Source: Psychrobacter sp. UBA3962
GTDB lineage: Bacteria > Pseudomonadota > Gammaproteobacteria > Pseudomonadales > Moraxellaceae
Length of the DNA: 64,000 bases
NCBI RefSeq assembly: GCF_002385225.1
Contig: NZ_DGDC01000041.1
Coordinates: 1-64,000, forward strand
Reading direction: 5' to 3'
In this document: positions 1-9,252 of the stretch, piece by piece
How positions within the stretch are numbered: the first letter of the stretch is position 1
How the letters are laid out: each line of letters starts with the position of its first letter
Program-made: the position numbers and the translations under genes
Notes under the pieces: model-generated
What the model saw: the letters and a program-made list of their open reading frames with translations, nothing else
What the model was told of the DNA's origin: nothing
The model's database searches: none

Positions 1-43
1 GGGTTGGTCGGATGCTTACCTTAGTTTATAGAGTAGTATGATT

Positions 44-81
44 CAAAAAAAGCTCTAAACCATTCAATGGCCTAGAGCTTT
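44..81 (-). terminator. Rho-independent terminator of wzi / end of capsule locus
   Basis: The stem arms agctcta (51-57) and tagagct (73-79) enclose a smaller ccatt/aatgg hairpin. Read on the minus strand, the hairpin is followed by a run of T (the A-run at 44-50). It sits just past the wzi stop codon and would end the long minus-strand capsule transcript. Confidence 0.75.
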
Positions 82-102
82 TAGTAAGAGGTTATTCAGC
101 TA

Positions 103-1581
103 TTAAAAATTAGCAAACTCAACGCCAATACCACCACCCACATCTGTAGAGTGGATATCAGAGTCAGAAACCCAGGCACGGCTAGAGATGGTAGTTTTAG
201 GGTTTAGCTGGTGTTCCCAAGCTACGTCTAGCACGGTTAGCTTGTCTGATTCTGGGAAGGCTTGGTTATTTAGATAGGATCTTTTTCCTTCAATACCTGA
301 CTGGTTAACTTTCGCATGTTGCACTTTTGCATTAATAAAGTTTTGATTATTTACCCAAAGTTTACCACCCACAGCAATACTTTCGGTATCTCCGCCTAGA
401 GAATAACCTAATGGGTAACCGTGTTGGTAATAGCCATCGGTATAGTTAGTATGAGTATAAGAAATATCGCGAACTTCACCACTAGTACGGGTATCCGTCC
501 ATTCAGTATATAACTGGTAGGGCATAGAGCCCATATTAGTTGTATTTAAGCTTGAAGCGAAGTCAGCTCCCACTAGGTACATGTTTTTAGCAGGTAAGCC
601 ACCAGCCTCATCCTCACCAATATATTGGCTATAGACACTTACGGGTACATTAACTAAAGGTGCTAAGTTAACGCGAGCATCAAATCCAGCCAGTTGGTTG
701 GCTGGATCACCTCCATCACGACCACCATTGTCTTGGGTACCTTTTATCGCATCCCAGAATGAACTAAAGTCTTCTGGTCGACCTTCACCACCCCACATAA
801 AAGTACGTGAAGCCCCCAGTTCTAACCATTCTGTTGGGCTAGCCGTTAAGCGCATACCGATTAACTTGGTGTCAGGTACTGCCTCATAGTCGTCTAATTG
901 GCCAGCAAATAGTTGATATTGCCAAGGTCCAATCCAATTTAGATAGGGGTAGCTTGGTGCTTCTTGTGTATCACGTTGCATAGTGACACCAATGACAGGT
1001 TTGCTAGCGTCACCACGGATAAGGCTACCATCATGACCTGGTCCCCACCAAGCAGGAATCTGACCAGCAATAAGCCACTGGTTGGCATATTTACCAGCTA
1101 AGTATGAGCCTTCAAAGCTTAGATCTTCATCATCAATCATGTCTTTGTCTTTGACATTAGCACGAAGATTAACTTCCCAATCTCCTTCACTTAAGCTAGC
1201 TTGAGCCGAAGCTTGGAAGTTAGCAGTTTTATCATCAGCAAAACTTTGAGGTAGTTGTTCTCTGTCAGTTTGGGCATAAGCTGCTAGTTTAGTATTGACT
1301 AAAGACTTTGGTTCTTTATTCAACGTATAGCGAATAGATTGCACAATTTGTTGTTGTTCAGGTGTACGGATATCGGCATTAGACAAAGCTCTATTAATCT
1401 CATTAGCCGTTAAAGGCCAAGTGCTAGTGCTGATTTGAACCACACCTTGCGCTCTTAACCAATCAAGCTCTGACTTTAAGCTCATATCATTCATCTGTAA
1501 ATTCTGAGCACTGGCAAATGTGCCCATTAAGCTTAGACTTAGTAATAGACTTAGCTTGTTCAAGGTAAAGGTATTGTTCAT
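103..1581 (-). CDS. wzi: Wzi-family outer-membrane capsule assembly protein
   Basis: The product is about 492 aa and resembles the capsule assembly protein Wzi family, an outer-membrane beta-barrel that helps anchor capsule at the cell surface. The ATG at 1581 is preferred because it starts directly with a signal peptide: a short polar N-terminus, a Leu/Ser-rich hydrophobic core and an ASA-Q cleavage site. The open frame extends 16 codons further upstream to 1629, but that would put a non-signal extension before it. Alternating polar and aromatic strands and a C-terminus ending in Phe (EFANF) fit a barrel. It is the last gene of the minus-strand capsule locus and is followed by a terminator. 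Family call is from overall pattern, not alignment. Confidence 0.85.
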   Translation of the reverse strand: MNNTFTLNKLSLLLSLSLMGTFASAQNLQMNDMSLKSELDWLRAQGVVQISTSTWPLTANEINRALSNADIRTPEQQQIVQSIRYTLNKEPKSLVNTKLAAYAQTDREQLPQSFADDKTANFQASAQASLSEGDWEVNLRANVKDKDMIDDEDLSFEGSYLAGKYANQWLIAGQIPAWWGPGHDGSLIRGDASKPVIGVTMQRDTQEAPSYPYLNWIGPWQYQLFAGQLDDYEAVPDTKLIGMRLTASPTEWLELGASRTFMWGGEGRPEDFSSFWDAIKGTQDNGGRDGGDPANQLAGFDARVNLAPLVNVPVSVYSQYIGEDEAGGLPAKNMYLVGADFASSLNTTNMGSMPYQLYTEWTDTRTSGEVRDISYTHTNYTDGYYQHGYPLGYSLGGDTESIAVGGKLWVNNQNFINAKVQHAKVNQSGIEGKRSYLNNQAFPESDKLTVLDVAWEHQLNPKTTISSRAWVSDSDIHSTDVGGGIGVEFANF

Positions 1582-1685
1582 AGGGTAGGGCCTTAAGCTA
1601 TAGGGATATTTAAAGGTATCTGGTCGCACATAATAATGATAATAGTTAAGTAATGCTACTATTATAGGCTACAAAGATAAACTAT

Positions 1686-2888
1686 CTAAAGGCTATCCAT
1701 CTTAGAAAATACAGTATTAATAGCGTTAATGGTTTTTTCGATTTCGCTATCTAGGAGAGTAGGATGTACCAAGAACATTAAGCTTGTCTCACCCAACTGC
1801 TTAGCCACAGGCAATCTAGGCTCCGGACGTAGCCCAGTGTTATCAAAAGCTTTCTCTAAATAAACCTCAGAGGCAGAGCCTGAATAGCAAGGAACACCTA
1901 GCTCATTAATTTCACTGATAATACGATCACGTGACCAATCTTCGGGTAAGTTTTCTGGTTTTACATATACATATAGCTTGTAGTAAGCATGAATGCAGTC
2001 TTCAAAGCCTAGGGTTTGCTCTATAACAGGTACATTGAGATAACCTTTTTGTTCCCAAGGCTTGCAGGCGTGGAGAATAGCATGAGCATTTGCGGTACGT
2101 TTGGCGGTCCACTCTGTCATTCTTGTTAATTGGATGCGGCCGATAACAGACTGCATCTCAGTAATGCGCCAGTTGGTACCGAAACTTTCATGTAGCCAGC
2201 GATAACCTGGTAGATGCTCAGTTTCATAAACCGCAGCATAACTTTTGCCATGGTCTTTATAAGCCCACATCTTGCGCCATAGTGATTCATCATTAGTAGT
2301 AACCATGCCGCCTTCGCCACCAGTGGTCATAATCTTGTCTTGGCAGAAGCTCCAAGCACCGAAATGACCGATACTGCCCACACTTCGGCCTTTGTATTTA
2401 GCGCCATGAGCTTGGGCACAGTCTTCAATGACATACAAGTCATGTTTATCTGCTAAAGCCATTATGCCATCCATATCACACGGCCAGCCTGCTAAATGCA
2501 CACATACAATAGCACGGGTCTTGTCAGTGATGACGGCTTCAATAGTTTCAGGTGAAATATTACCACTATCAGCATCGATATCAGCAAACACAGGCTTAGC
2601 ACCCGCATTAATCACACTTGATATACTGGCGATAAAAGTACGTGGGGTAACAATCACTTCATCCTCTGGTCGCAAGTCTAATACTTGCAAAGCTATATCC
2701 AGGGCTAAAGTACCATTACCTACGGCAATAGCATATTTACTATCGGCCCACTGAGCAAACTCACGCTCGAACTCACGGCTTTCTGTGCCTGTCCAGTAGT
2801 TTACTTTATTTGATAAGATCACACGGCTAACGGCGTCAGCTTCTTCTAGGGTGAAACTGGGCCAAGGTTGGAACTTTGTATTTAGCAT
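1686..2888 (-). CDS. qhbA: DegT/DnrJ/EryC1/StrS aminotransferase, QhbA/PglE/WeeJ type
   Basis: This 400-aa PLP-dependent sugar aminotransferase has the family hallmarks: the GNGTLAL phosphate-binding region near residue 57, EDCAQAHGAKY (about 155-165), and the Schiff-base lysine K185 in SFCQDKIMTTGGEGG. Its likely role is to transaminate the UDP-4-keto-6-deoxy-GlcNAc made by Gdr to the 4-amino sugar, a step towards UDP-N,N'-diacetylbacillosamine (QuiNAc4NAc). That assignment rests on its neighbours: a NeuD/PglD-type acetyltransferase and an initiating sugar-phosphate transferase lie immediately upstream. Names follow Acinetobacter (qhb) usage. A perosamine-type 4-aminotransferase is the main alternative. 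Confidence 0.82.
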   Translation of the reverse strand: MLNTKFQPWPSFTLEEADAVSRVILSNKVNYWTGTESREFEREFAQWADSKYAIAVGNGTLALDIALQVLDLRPEDEVIVTPRTFIASISSVINAGAKPVFADIDADSGNISPETIEAVITDKTRAIVCVHLAGWPCDMDGIMALADKHDLYVIEDCAQAHGAKYKGRSVGSIGHFGAWSFCQDKIMTTGGEGGMVTTNDESLWRKMWAYKDHGKSYAAVYETEHLPGYRWLHESFGTNWRITEMQSVIGRIQLTRMTEWTAKRTANAHAILHACKPWEQKGYLNVPVIEQTLGFEDCIHAYYKLYVYVKPENLPEDWSRDRIISEINELGVPCYSGSASEVYLEKAFDNTGLRPEPRLPVAKQLGETSLMFLVHPTLLDSEIEKTINAINTVFSKMDSL

Positions 2889-2933
2889 GGGGGGTAATTA
2901 CACCTTTAAAATTTTCGATGTTATTTTATGAAA

Positions 2934-2950
2934 AAAGCTTACTAAGCTTT
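2934..2950 (-). terminator. Weak terminator- or attenuator-like hairpin between qhbB and qhbA
   Basis: The perfect 7-bp arms aaagctt/aagcttt have a 3-nt loop and, on the minus strand, are followed by an uninterrupted T-run. The stem is AT-rich, so it may act only as a partial attenuator inside the capsule operon. Confidence 0.35.
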
Positions 2951-2984
2951 GAAGTAAAGTTTTAAAAAAGAGAATAAGTAAGAA

Positions 2985-3632
2985 CTATTTTATTAGGGGT
3001 TTGGCAGGATTACCAATCACAATGGCACCAGCAGGGACGTCTTTGGTAACTACGGCACCCATACCTACAATAGCACCCTCACCGATAACTAACGGCTTAT
3101 CAGGTGTTCCTTGTTTGATAACAGCACCTGTTCCAATATAAGCATGATTGTGAATATGGATATTACCGTTGCAGCTGACTCGAGGGGCGAATGTTACGTA
3201 GTCTCCAATAACACAGTCATGAGCTATATAGCTATAAATATTGGCGTGAAAAAACTTGCCAATTTTTATATTAGAAGTCAGGCAGGTGTGATGACATAGA
3301 ATACTGCCTTCGCCTATATCAACACCATCAAGAATAGTCGTATTATCTGCTTTAACTGAAATCTGAGAAATGCTATCTTTAGAAATCTTTTTCGCTAGTA
3401 ATTGGCGTATTTTGCTATCTGCTATAGCTATAGTAATTTTTTTATGTTGGGCGTCAAGATTCAAAAAATTTAAATAGGTAATAACCTTGTAACCATTCAA
3501 AATTTTTTGGGTTCTTGCATCATCGACAAAAACAAAGGACTCTTGATTCAAGTAAGGATATTGCTTTCTTACTAAAGGCATTACTTCTCTGCCAAAGCCA
3601 CTGGCACCATAGACCCCAATTAACTCTCTCAT
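2985..3632 (-). CDS. qhbB: Sugar O/N-acetyltransferase, NeuD/PglD family (QhbB/WeeI)
   Basis: The product is about 215 aa. Its N-terminal half has a small Rossmann-like start (IGVYGASGFGREV). The C-terminal half is a left-handed beta-helix of hexapeptide repeats (for example IGEGSILCHH, IGTGAVIKQ, VGMGAVVTKDVP) and ends in the typical NPAKPL. This is the PglD/NeuD architecture, which acetylates the 4-amino group of UDP-4-amino sugars with acetyl-CoA. The ATG at 3632 is preferred over the one at 3656 because an AAGGA sits 7 nt before it. It follows itrB by a few bases, so the two are probably cotranscribed. Confidence 0.82.
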   Translation of the reverse strand: MRELIGVYGASGFGREVMPLVRKQYPYLNQESFVFVDDARTQKILNGYKVITYLNFLNLDAQHKKITIAIADSKIRQLLAKKISKDSISQISVKADNTTILDGVDIGEGSILCHHTCLTSNIKIGKFFHANIYSYIAHDCVIGDYVTFAPRVSCNGNIHIHNHAYIGTGAVIKQGTPDKPLVIGEGAIVGMGAVVTKDVPAGAIVIGNPAKPLIK

Positions 3633-3645
3633 CACTATGTCCTTA

Positions 3646-4242
3646 TTAAATTTCATTCCCTGTAAATTTACTCATTGTGGCTTCACCTTCAGCACTAATA
3701 CCATCTTTAATAACTACTTGCTTCACTGTTTTAGCTAGTATCTTGAAGTCTAGCCATAGTGATTGGTTATCGACATACCAAGTATCTAATTTGAACTTTT
3801 CTTCCCAACTAATAGCATTGCGACCGTTAACTTGAGCATACCCAGTCACACCTGGTCGTACATTGTGACGACGTGCTTGTTCACTATTATACAGGGGTAA
3901 GTACTCCATAAGCAGGGGGCGAGGGCCTACTAGACTCATATCACCTTTCAGTACATTCCAGAGTTCAGGCAGCTCGTCAAAGCTAGTACTGCGTAGTTTT
4001 TGACCAAATGGCGTTAAGCGTTCGCTATCTGGCAGAAGGTTGCCATCTTTATCAGTAGCATCTTTCATCGTTCGGAACTTAATCATCTCAAATGGTTTAC
4101 CATCTAATCCAGGTCGAGTCTGTTTAAATAAAACAGGTGAACCTAGATTTTTTTTAACTTTATAAGCGGTCACTGCTAAGAGAGGGGAGAGGGCTACTAA
4201 TGCAGCACCACTGGCAGTTATGTCGATTAGTCTTTTAAGCAT
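3646..4242 (-). CDS. itrB: Initiating undecaprenyl-phosphate sugar-1-phosphate transferase (ItrB/PglC/WeeH type)
   Basis: This 198-aa small bacterial sugar transferase (PF02397-type) has one N-terminal membrane segment, then KQTRPGLDGKPF and MIKFRTMKDA, and the LPELWNVLKGDMSLVGPRPLL and VRPGVTGYAQVNGRN blocks of polyprenyl-phosphate phosphoglycosyl transferases. It would transfer the first sugar phosphate of the capsule repeat unit to undecaprenyl phosphate at the inner membrane. Its length (no WbaP N-terminal domain) and the neighbouring QhbA/QhbB genes point to QuiNAc4NAc as substrate, as for PglC and ItrB. It overlaps the upstream glycosyltransferase gene by 8 nt. Confidence 0.88.
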   Translation of the reverse strand: MLKRLIDITASGAALVALSPLLAVTAYKVKKNLGSPVLFKQTRPGLDGKPFEMIKFRTMKDATDKDGNLLPDSERLTPFGQKLRSTSFDELPELWNVLKGDMSLVGPRPLLMEYLPLYNSEQARRHNVRPGVTGYAQVNGRNAISWEEKFKLDTWYVDNQSLWLDFKILAKTVKQVVIKDGISAEGEATMSKFTGNEI

Positions 4243-5458
4243 TTTTCTTTACACCTATAACCCAGTCATTAAATTTCTGTGAAAGCTTAGCTCTATCGAA
4301 TTCACGTTTAGCTAATGCTTGAGCGTTTTTACCCATTTGCTTTAGTTTTCCACGATTAGATGCAGCTTGTTCTAATGCATCTGCAAACTGACTAGGATTT
4401 TCAGGCTGAACAGTAAATCCTGCATCTTCTTGTTGAATCAACTCTGCTAGCCATCCTGGATAGTTGTTTAATACAGGTAAACCAGCAGCAATATAGTCAA
4501 AAAACTTATTAGGTGATGTACCATAGTAAAAGGCAGGGATATTTGCTAAAATTTGAAGTCCAAGATCAGCTTCAGACATTAGTCCTGCTAGTCTAGACTT
4601 ATCAACAGGATCATGGAAAATTATATTGTTGAGATGTAATTCTTTTGCTTTCTTTTGCAATTCTTTTTTCTTCATCCCATTGCCAACAAGTACTAGCTTA
4701 ATATCTTGCCTACCTCTGTGCTGAAGTTCTGATGCGGTGTCTATGACCGCATCTAACCCATTAGCTAAACCATGAGTACCAGTAAAAATAGCCATTAATT
4801 CATTTTCTGATACGCCGTTTGGTCGCCAACCTTCTAGTGTAGTAGCAAATATGTCCAAGTCACATCCATTAGGTATAGTAGCGATCTTATTCGGATCTAT
4901 TCCTCGCTTTGTGATGCCATCAACAATACCTGGAGATAATCCAATTAATCTATCCGCTGAATGATAAGACATCAATTCTAGAATTGACATTAACCAAAGT
5001 ACTACTGGATTAGTAATAACTCCCATAGCTTTTGGAAGCTCTGGCCATAAGTCCCTTACCTCAAAAACGAAAGGTTTCCGTCGCAGCCACTTTGCAACAA
5101 TTCCAGGAATAGAAGCGGTTAAGGGTGTGGTGGTAGCAAACACAATATCATAATCTTCTTTTAAAGCGACCTGAATAGATCTCAGGGCGAAATTTAAAAA
5201 AAGCATAATTCGCTGTGAAAAAGATAAATTATTAGAATAAGGTAATTCAAACTCAATTATATCAAGTCCATCAACTTGGCCACGACGCATCCCTTTTTTA
5301 AAAGGACCAGTTAATCCGGTTTGACCACTACTGAAAGAGCCACAAACCATGGTTACGGTATGGCCATTCTTGAGTAGAGACTGACCCATAGCATAAGAAC
5401 GTATACCAACCGAGCCCTTGGGAGTTGAAAAATGTTGATGAAAATATAGTATATGCAT
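4235..5458 (-). CDS. Glycosyltransferase family 4 (GT-B)
   Basis: The product is about 407 aa. N-terminal acceptor domain: FHQHFSTPKGSVG, FEVRDLWPE. C-terminal donor domain: FTGTHGLANGLD, the GTSPNKFFDYIAAGLPVL block and then AGFTVQPENP. This pattern is common in WbuB/WcaI-like GT4 enzymes of capsule and O-antigen clusters. ATG 5458 is chosen over the TTG at 5470 because the protein then starts directly at the first beta strand (MHILYF). Sugar donor is unknown. Being next to itrB, it may add the second sugar of the repeat, but that is inference. Confidence 0.82.
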   Translation of the reverse strand: MHILYFHQHFSTPKGSVGIRSYAMGQSLLKNGHTVTMVCGSFSSGQTGLTGPFKKGMRRGQVDGLDIIEFELPYSNNLSFSQRIMLFLNFALRSIQVALKEDYDIVFATTTPLTASIPGIVAKWLRRKPFVFEVRDLWPELPKAMGVITNPVVLWLMSILELMSYHSADRLIGLSPGIVDGITKRGIDPNKIATIPNGCDLDIFATTLEGWRPNGVSENELMAIFTGTHGLANGLDAVIDTASELQHRGRQDIKLVLVGNGMKKKELQKKAKELHLNNIIFHDPVDKSRLAGLMSEADLGLQILANIPAFYYGTSPNKFFDYIAAGLPVLNNYPGWLAELIQQEDAGFTVQPENPSQFADALEQAASNRGKLKQMGKNAQALAKREFDRAKLSQKFNDWVIGVKKNA

Positions 5459-5505
5459 AATAGACTTCAAAAATAAATTATAATACTTAAGTATTTAACG
5501 AGGCG

Positions 5506-6768
5506 TTAACTCCAAATACCTTTAGTGTCCACCATATAGTCATATTGCTCACCATCAAAGTTTTTGAACTCTTTATGATCGACCAATAGAAGGTGGATAT
5601 TTGCTGAAGTGCTGCTTTGTAAATCACCTAAGGTTATATTACTTGGTAGCATTGAAGGGAGTGAGGTGATGTTAGGTTCGATAGCTAAGATATTGAGGCC
5701 CTGCTCAGCTAGTTGCTTTGTTATAGCTAGAGCTGGACTTTCACGTAAGTCATCTATGTCAGGTTTAAATGCTAAACCATAGCAAGCGATAGTTATATCG
5801 GTAATTGTTTTATTTGGATTGGCTTGAAGGTAACGAATTACCTCTTTATTAATCTTATTTATAACCCAATCAGGTTTACTATCGTTGACTTCTCGAGCAG
5901 CTCTAATTATACGAGCTTCCTCGGGACATGATGAAACAATAAACCAAGGATCAACAGCTATACAATGTCCACCTACACCAGGCCCTGGTTGCAATATGTT
6001 TACACGAGGATGATGATTTGCTAATGAAATCAGCTCCCAAACGTTAATACCTAACTTATCACAGATAATAGAAAGCTCATTAGCAAAGGCAATATTAATG
6101 TCTCGGAAAGAGTTTTCTGTTAGCTTACACATTTCTGCAGTACGAGCATTTGTTATTAAGCATTCTCCCTTAACAAATAAACTGTATAGTCTACAAGCAG
6201 CATCAGCACAACGCTTAGTTATCCCTCCAACGATTCGATCATTACTAATTAATTCTTGTAAAACTTTACCTGGCAAAACTCTTTCTGGGCAATGAGCAAT
6301 CATAATATCTGCTTCATCATCAGTTGTCATTGGGAAGGTGAGATCGGGCCTACACTCACTTAACCATGAACACATTTTCTCAGTTGCTCCAACCGGAGAA
6401 GTCGACTCCAATACTACTAAATTCCCAGCCTTGAGATAAGGCGCTATAGCGGTAGCAGCAGATTTAATGTAACTTAGATCTGGATTATGGTTTTCTTTAA
6501 AGGGTGTTGGCACAGCTAAAATATAGGCACTTGCTTCTACAGGTTTATTAGAAGCAGTGAGTTTACCACTGGTAACCACATCACGAACTAGAGCATCTAA
6601 GTCGGGTTCTACAATATGAACTTTACCCTGATTAATCAAGTTCACCGCATGAGGATTAACATCTACTCCCGTAACTCTAGCACCATAAGCTGCGAAAGTA
6701 GCAGCAGTAGGTAGCCCTATATAGCCTAATCCTACAACACAGATGCTATCAAAACTTAAATCTATCAT
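5506..6768 (-). CDS. wecC: UDP-N-acetyl-D-mannosaminuronic acid dehydrogenase
   Basis: The product has 420 aa, the usual WecC length. The N-terminal Rossmann motif is VVGLGYIGLPTAATFA. The central helix has AEMCKLTENSFRDINIAFANE, and the catalytic cysteine lies in GPGVGGHCIAVDPWF. The C-terminal UDP-binding domain contains GLAFKPDIDDLRESPA. It oxidises UDP-ManNAc to UDP-ManNAcA with two NAD+. wecB lies 8 nt upstream, so the two steps from UDP-GlcNAc to UDP-ManNAcA are encoded together. An RBS-like AGGATAG precedes the ATG. Confidence 0.92.
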   Translation of the reverse strand: MIDLSFDSICVVGLGYIGLPTAATFAAYGARVTGVDVNPHAVNLINQGKVHIVEPDLDALVRDVVTSGKLTASNKPVEASAYILAVPTPFKENHNPDLSYIKSAATAIAPYLKAGNLVVLESTSPVGATEKMCSWLSECRPDLTFPMTTDDEADIMIAHCPERVLPGKVLQELISNDRIVGGITKRCADAACRLYSLFVKGECLITNARTAEMCKLTENSFRDINIAFANELSIICDKLGINVWELISLANHHPRVNILQPGPGVGGHCIAVDPWFIVSSCPEEARIIRAAREVNDSKPDWVINKINKEVIRYLQANPNKTITDITIACYGLAFKPDIDDLRESPALAITKQLAEQGLNILAIEPNITSLPSMLPSNITLGDLQSSTSANIHLLLVDHKEFKNFDGEQYDYMVDTKGIWS

Positions 6769-6776
6769 TTTCTATC

Positions 6777-7907
6777 CTATTTAAAGTTCTCTTTAAGATA
6801 ATTTACAATTTTTTCGCAGGAACTACCATCTCCATAAGGGTTATGAGCTCTTCGCATAGTGTTATAAAGGTTAGAATCTTCAATCAGTTTTTTAATATTT
6901 CGCTCAATCAACTCAGGGTCTGTACCCACCAGCTTTACAGTTCCTGCTGCAACAGCTTCGGGTCTCTCTGTAGTGTTTCTCATAACCAAAACAGGTTTAC
7001 CTAGGGAGGGCGCTTCTTCTTGAATACCCCCTGAATCAGTAACGATAAGATAGCTTTTATCCATTAGATATACGAAAGGTAAATAATCTTGTGGTTCAAT
7101 CAAATGGATATTATCTATATTAGATAACATCTCGTTAACAGGTTGCTGTACATTTGGATTTAGATGAACAGGATAGACAATCTGCACGTCATTATACTTC
7201 TTAGCAATGTTGGCTAATGCTAGACAAATATTCTGAAACCCTTTACCAAAACTTTCACGGCGATGACCTGTTACTAAAATCAACTTTTTCGATGAGTCCA
7301 AAATACTAAACTTTTGTTTAAAACTCTCTCGTAATTTGGAATCAGCCGCTATCTTATCTCTGACTGAGAGCAGTGCGTCAATCACTGTATTTCCCGTAAT
7401 AATAATCGAATCAGAGTCAATATTTTCTTTGACTAAGTTGTTAAAAGATTCTTTAGTGGGTGCAAAGTGGTAATGAGTTAAGATACTGGTTAGCTTACGA
7501 TTACCTTCTTCCGGCCAAGGAGAATAAATATCTCCAGTACGCAACCCTGCTTCAATATGCCCCACTTTAATCTGGTGATAATATCCTGCAAGAGCTGCCG
7601 AAAAAGTAGTAGAAGTATCTCCATGTACTAGTATTAAATCAGGCTTCCAAGAGTCGAAAACCTTATCAAGGCCACGTAATACGTTAGAAGTTACTTCTGA
7701 TATGGTTTGCCCAGGTTTCATGATATTGAGATCAAAGTCTGGCTCCAATGCAAATAACTCTAAAACCTGATCTAGCATTTCTCTATGCTGACCAGTTACA
7801 CAGACTTTAGTTTCAAAACTATTTTTTTCTTCTTTTAATTTCAGGGCCAGTGGTGCCATTTTTATTGCTTCGGGACGAGTTCCAAAAACTAATAATACTT
7901 TTTTCAT
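6777..7907 (-). CDS. wecB: UDP-N-acetylglucosamine 2-epimerase (non-hydrolysing)
   Basis: The product has 376 aa, typical for WecB/MnaA. It starts with VFGTRPEAIKMAPLAL and contains GQHREML, LVHGDTSTTFS, HIEAGLRTGD, VTGHRRES(F) and the SGGIQEEAPSLGKPVLV/RNTTERPEA donor-binding region. It interconverts UDP-GlcNAc and UDP-ManNAc in the cytosol and feeds the adjacent wecC. With both genes inside the capsule locus, ManNAcA is a predicted component of the polysaccharide. Confidence 0.93.
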   Translation of the reverse strand: MKKVLLVFGTRPEAIKMAPLALKLKEEKNSFETKVCVTGQHREMLDQVLELFALEPDFDLNIMKPGQTISEVTSNVLRGLDKVFDSWKPDLILVHGDTSTTFSAALAGYYHQIKVGHIEAGLRTGDIYSPWPEEGNRKLTSILTHYHFAPTKESFNNLVKENIDSDSIIITGNTVIDALLSVRDKIAADSKLRESFKQKFSILDSSKKLILVTGHRRESFGKGFQNICLALANIAKKYNDVQIVYPVHLNPNVQQPVNEMLSNIDNIHLIEPQDYLPFVYLMDKSYLIVTDSGGIQEEAPSLGKPVLVMRNTTERPEAVAAGTVKLVGTDPELIERNIKKLIEDSNLYNTMRRAHNPYGDGSSCEKIVNYLKENFK

Positions 7908-7991
7908 GTTTGAGTACCAAGTTTGAAAGTTTTAATAAGGAAGTCTTATTATTTATTGTGTTGCTTATATGGAGCTATTACAATCTTGAAA

Positions 7992-9104
7992 TCAACTCTG
8001 AGTTTTGATAGTCTGTTTATAAAGATCTATCATAATATCAATACATTTAGTCCAGTCGTAATTAGAAGATACGTGCTCTTTACCAGCATTTCCCATGTTT
8101 ATTCTTAAATGCTTTTCAAGAACCAATTTAGTAATAGCGTCAGCTGCTGCTTTAGGGCTTTCTCTAGGTACCACGAACCCTGTTGTACCATCAATGACTA
8201 CTTCTGGTAAGCCTCCTGCATCTGAGACCACGACAGGACGGCCAGCAGCTCCAGCTTCGATAATAGCGACCCCAAAGCTTTCACTATCAAGTCGACTTAA
8301 AGCAACATAAATATCAAACTTATCTAACTCATAAGGTACATTTTTACTGTTAACTCGTCCAACGAAGTCGACTCTATCTTTTATACGAAGCTGTTCAGCT
8401 AAATTTTTGAGTTCTTCTTTTTGAGGTCCATCTCCTACAATCCTAAGCTTCAATTTTTTTTCAATATTTGGATGTGTGTTTGCTAGACTTTTTAATATTA
8501 AAGCAAAGGCGTTGATTAAAGTATCAATACCATATTTAGGAGCAAGCGTTTTTACAGTTCCTATGACAATACTGGTGTCATTAGTCTTTTCAGATAGAGG
8601 CGTTGTTAGTGAATCGTAGTACTTTGTATCTACACCAAAAGGAGTAATAGTAATATCTAAGTCTCTGCTAGGTATGAGTGATTGGGTTTGCTGAGCCATA
8701 CAAATACTTGTTGAAGCTAACTGATCAGCATATAACAAATTATCCTGTACTAGCTTACCATGTAGAGGCGATTTATAAGGAAAATCATATACATCACTGC
8801 CCCATACCGATAACACCCAGGGGTGGTAGCCAACAAGACGAGCTGTTGTAGCATAACCACTAGCATAATGAGCATTTACTAAGTCTGGCTTTATCTTTTT
8901 TAATAATTTTTTAACCTTAGGCACCATTGTAAAATAGCCAATCACTCCCCTATATTTAAATATATAAGTTTTAACTTTAGGATCTAAAGCTTCTAAAACA
9001 GGATGTTGACTTATTAAATGAACTTCTACTCCTGCCGCTGCTAAACCATTTGCCCAGCGGATGGTATGAATAGTAGATGCACCAGATAAAAGAGCTATTT
9101 TCAT
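7992..9104 (-). CDS. Glycosyltransferase family 4 (GT-B)
   Basis: This 370-aa retaining glycosyltransferase of the GT4/PF00534 type has an N-terminal LLSGASTIHTIRWANGLA and HYASGYATTARLVG, a linker with ITPFGVDTKYY, and the donor domain IVGDGPQKEELKNLAEQL, DFVGRV and ESFGVAIIEAGAAGRPVV, which carries the EX7E motif. The gene sits upstream of wecB in the capsule locus and probably builds one linkage of the repeat unit at the cytoplasmic membrane. Donor and acceptor cannot be told from sequence. Confidence 0.85.
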   Translation of the reverse strand: MKIALLSGASTIHTIRWANGLAAAGVEVHLISQHPVLEALDPKVKTYIFKYRGVIGYFTMVPKVKKLLKKIKPDLVNAHYASGYATTARLVGYHPWVLSVWGSDVYDFPYKSPLHGKLVQDNLLYADQLASTSICMAQQTQSLIPSRDLDITITPFGVDTKYYDSLTTPLSEKTNDTSIVIGTVKTLAPKYGIDTLINAFALILKSLANTHPNIEKKLKLRIVGDGPQKEELKNLAEQLRIKDRVDFVGRVNSKNVPYELDKFDIYVALSRLDSESFGVAIIEAGAAGRPVVVSDAGGLPEVVIDGTTGFVVPRESPKAAADAITKLVLEKHLRINMGNAGKEHVSSNYDWTKCIDIMIDLYKQTIKTQS

Positions 9105-9252
9105 GAGAAACCTTATTAAGCAAGTAAGTACTGAATATTATATTAAGCTTATATATCTATATATTTTTTATATGGAAGTAAGTTTTATAGACAATGTATA
9201 TTTTAGCTTTATAAATGAAGGCTAAATCTTTTTATGCCCTTGTCGTATCACT

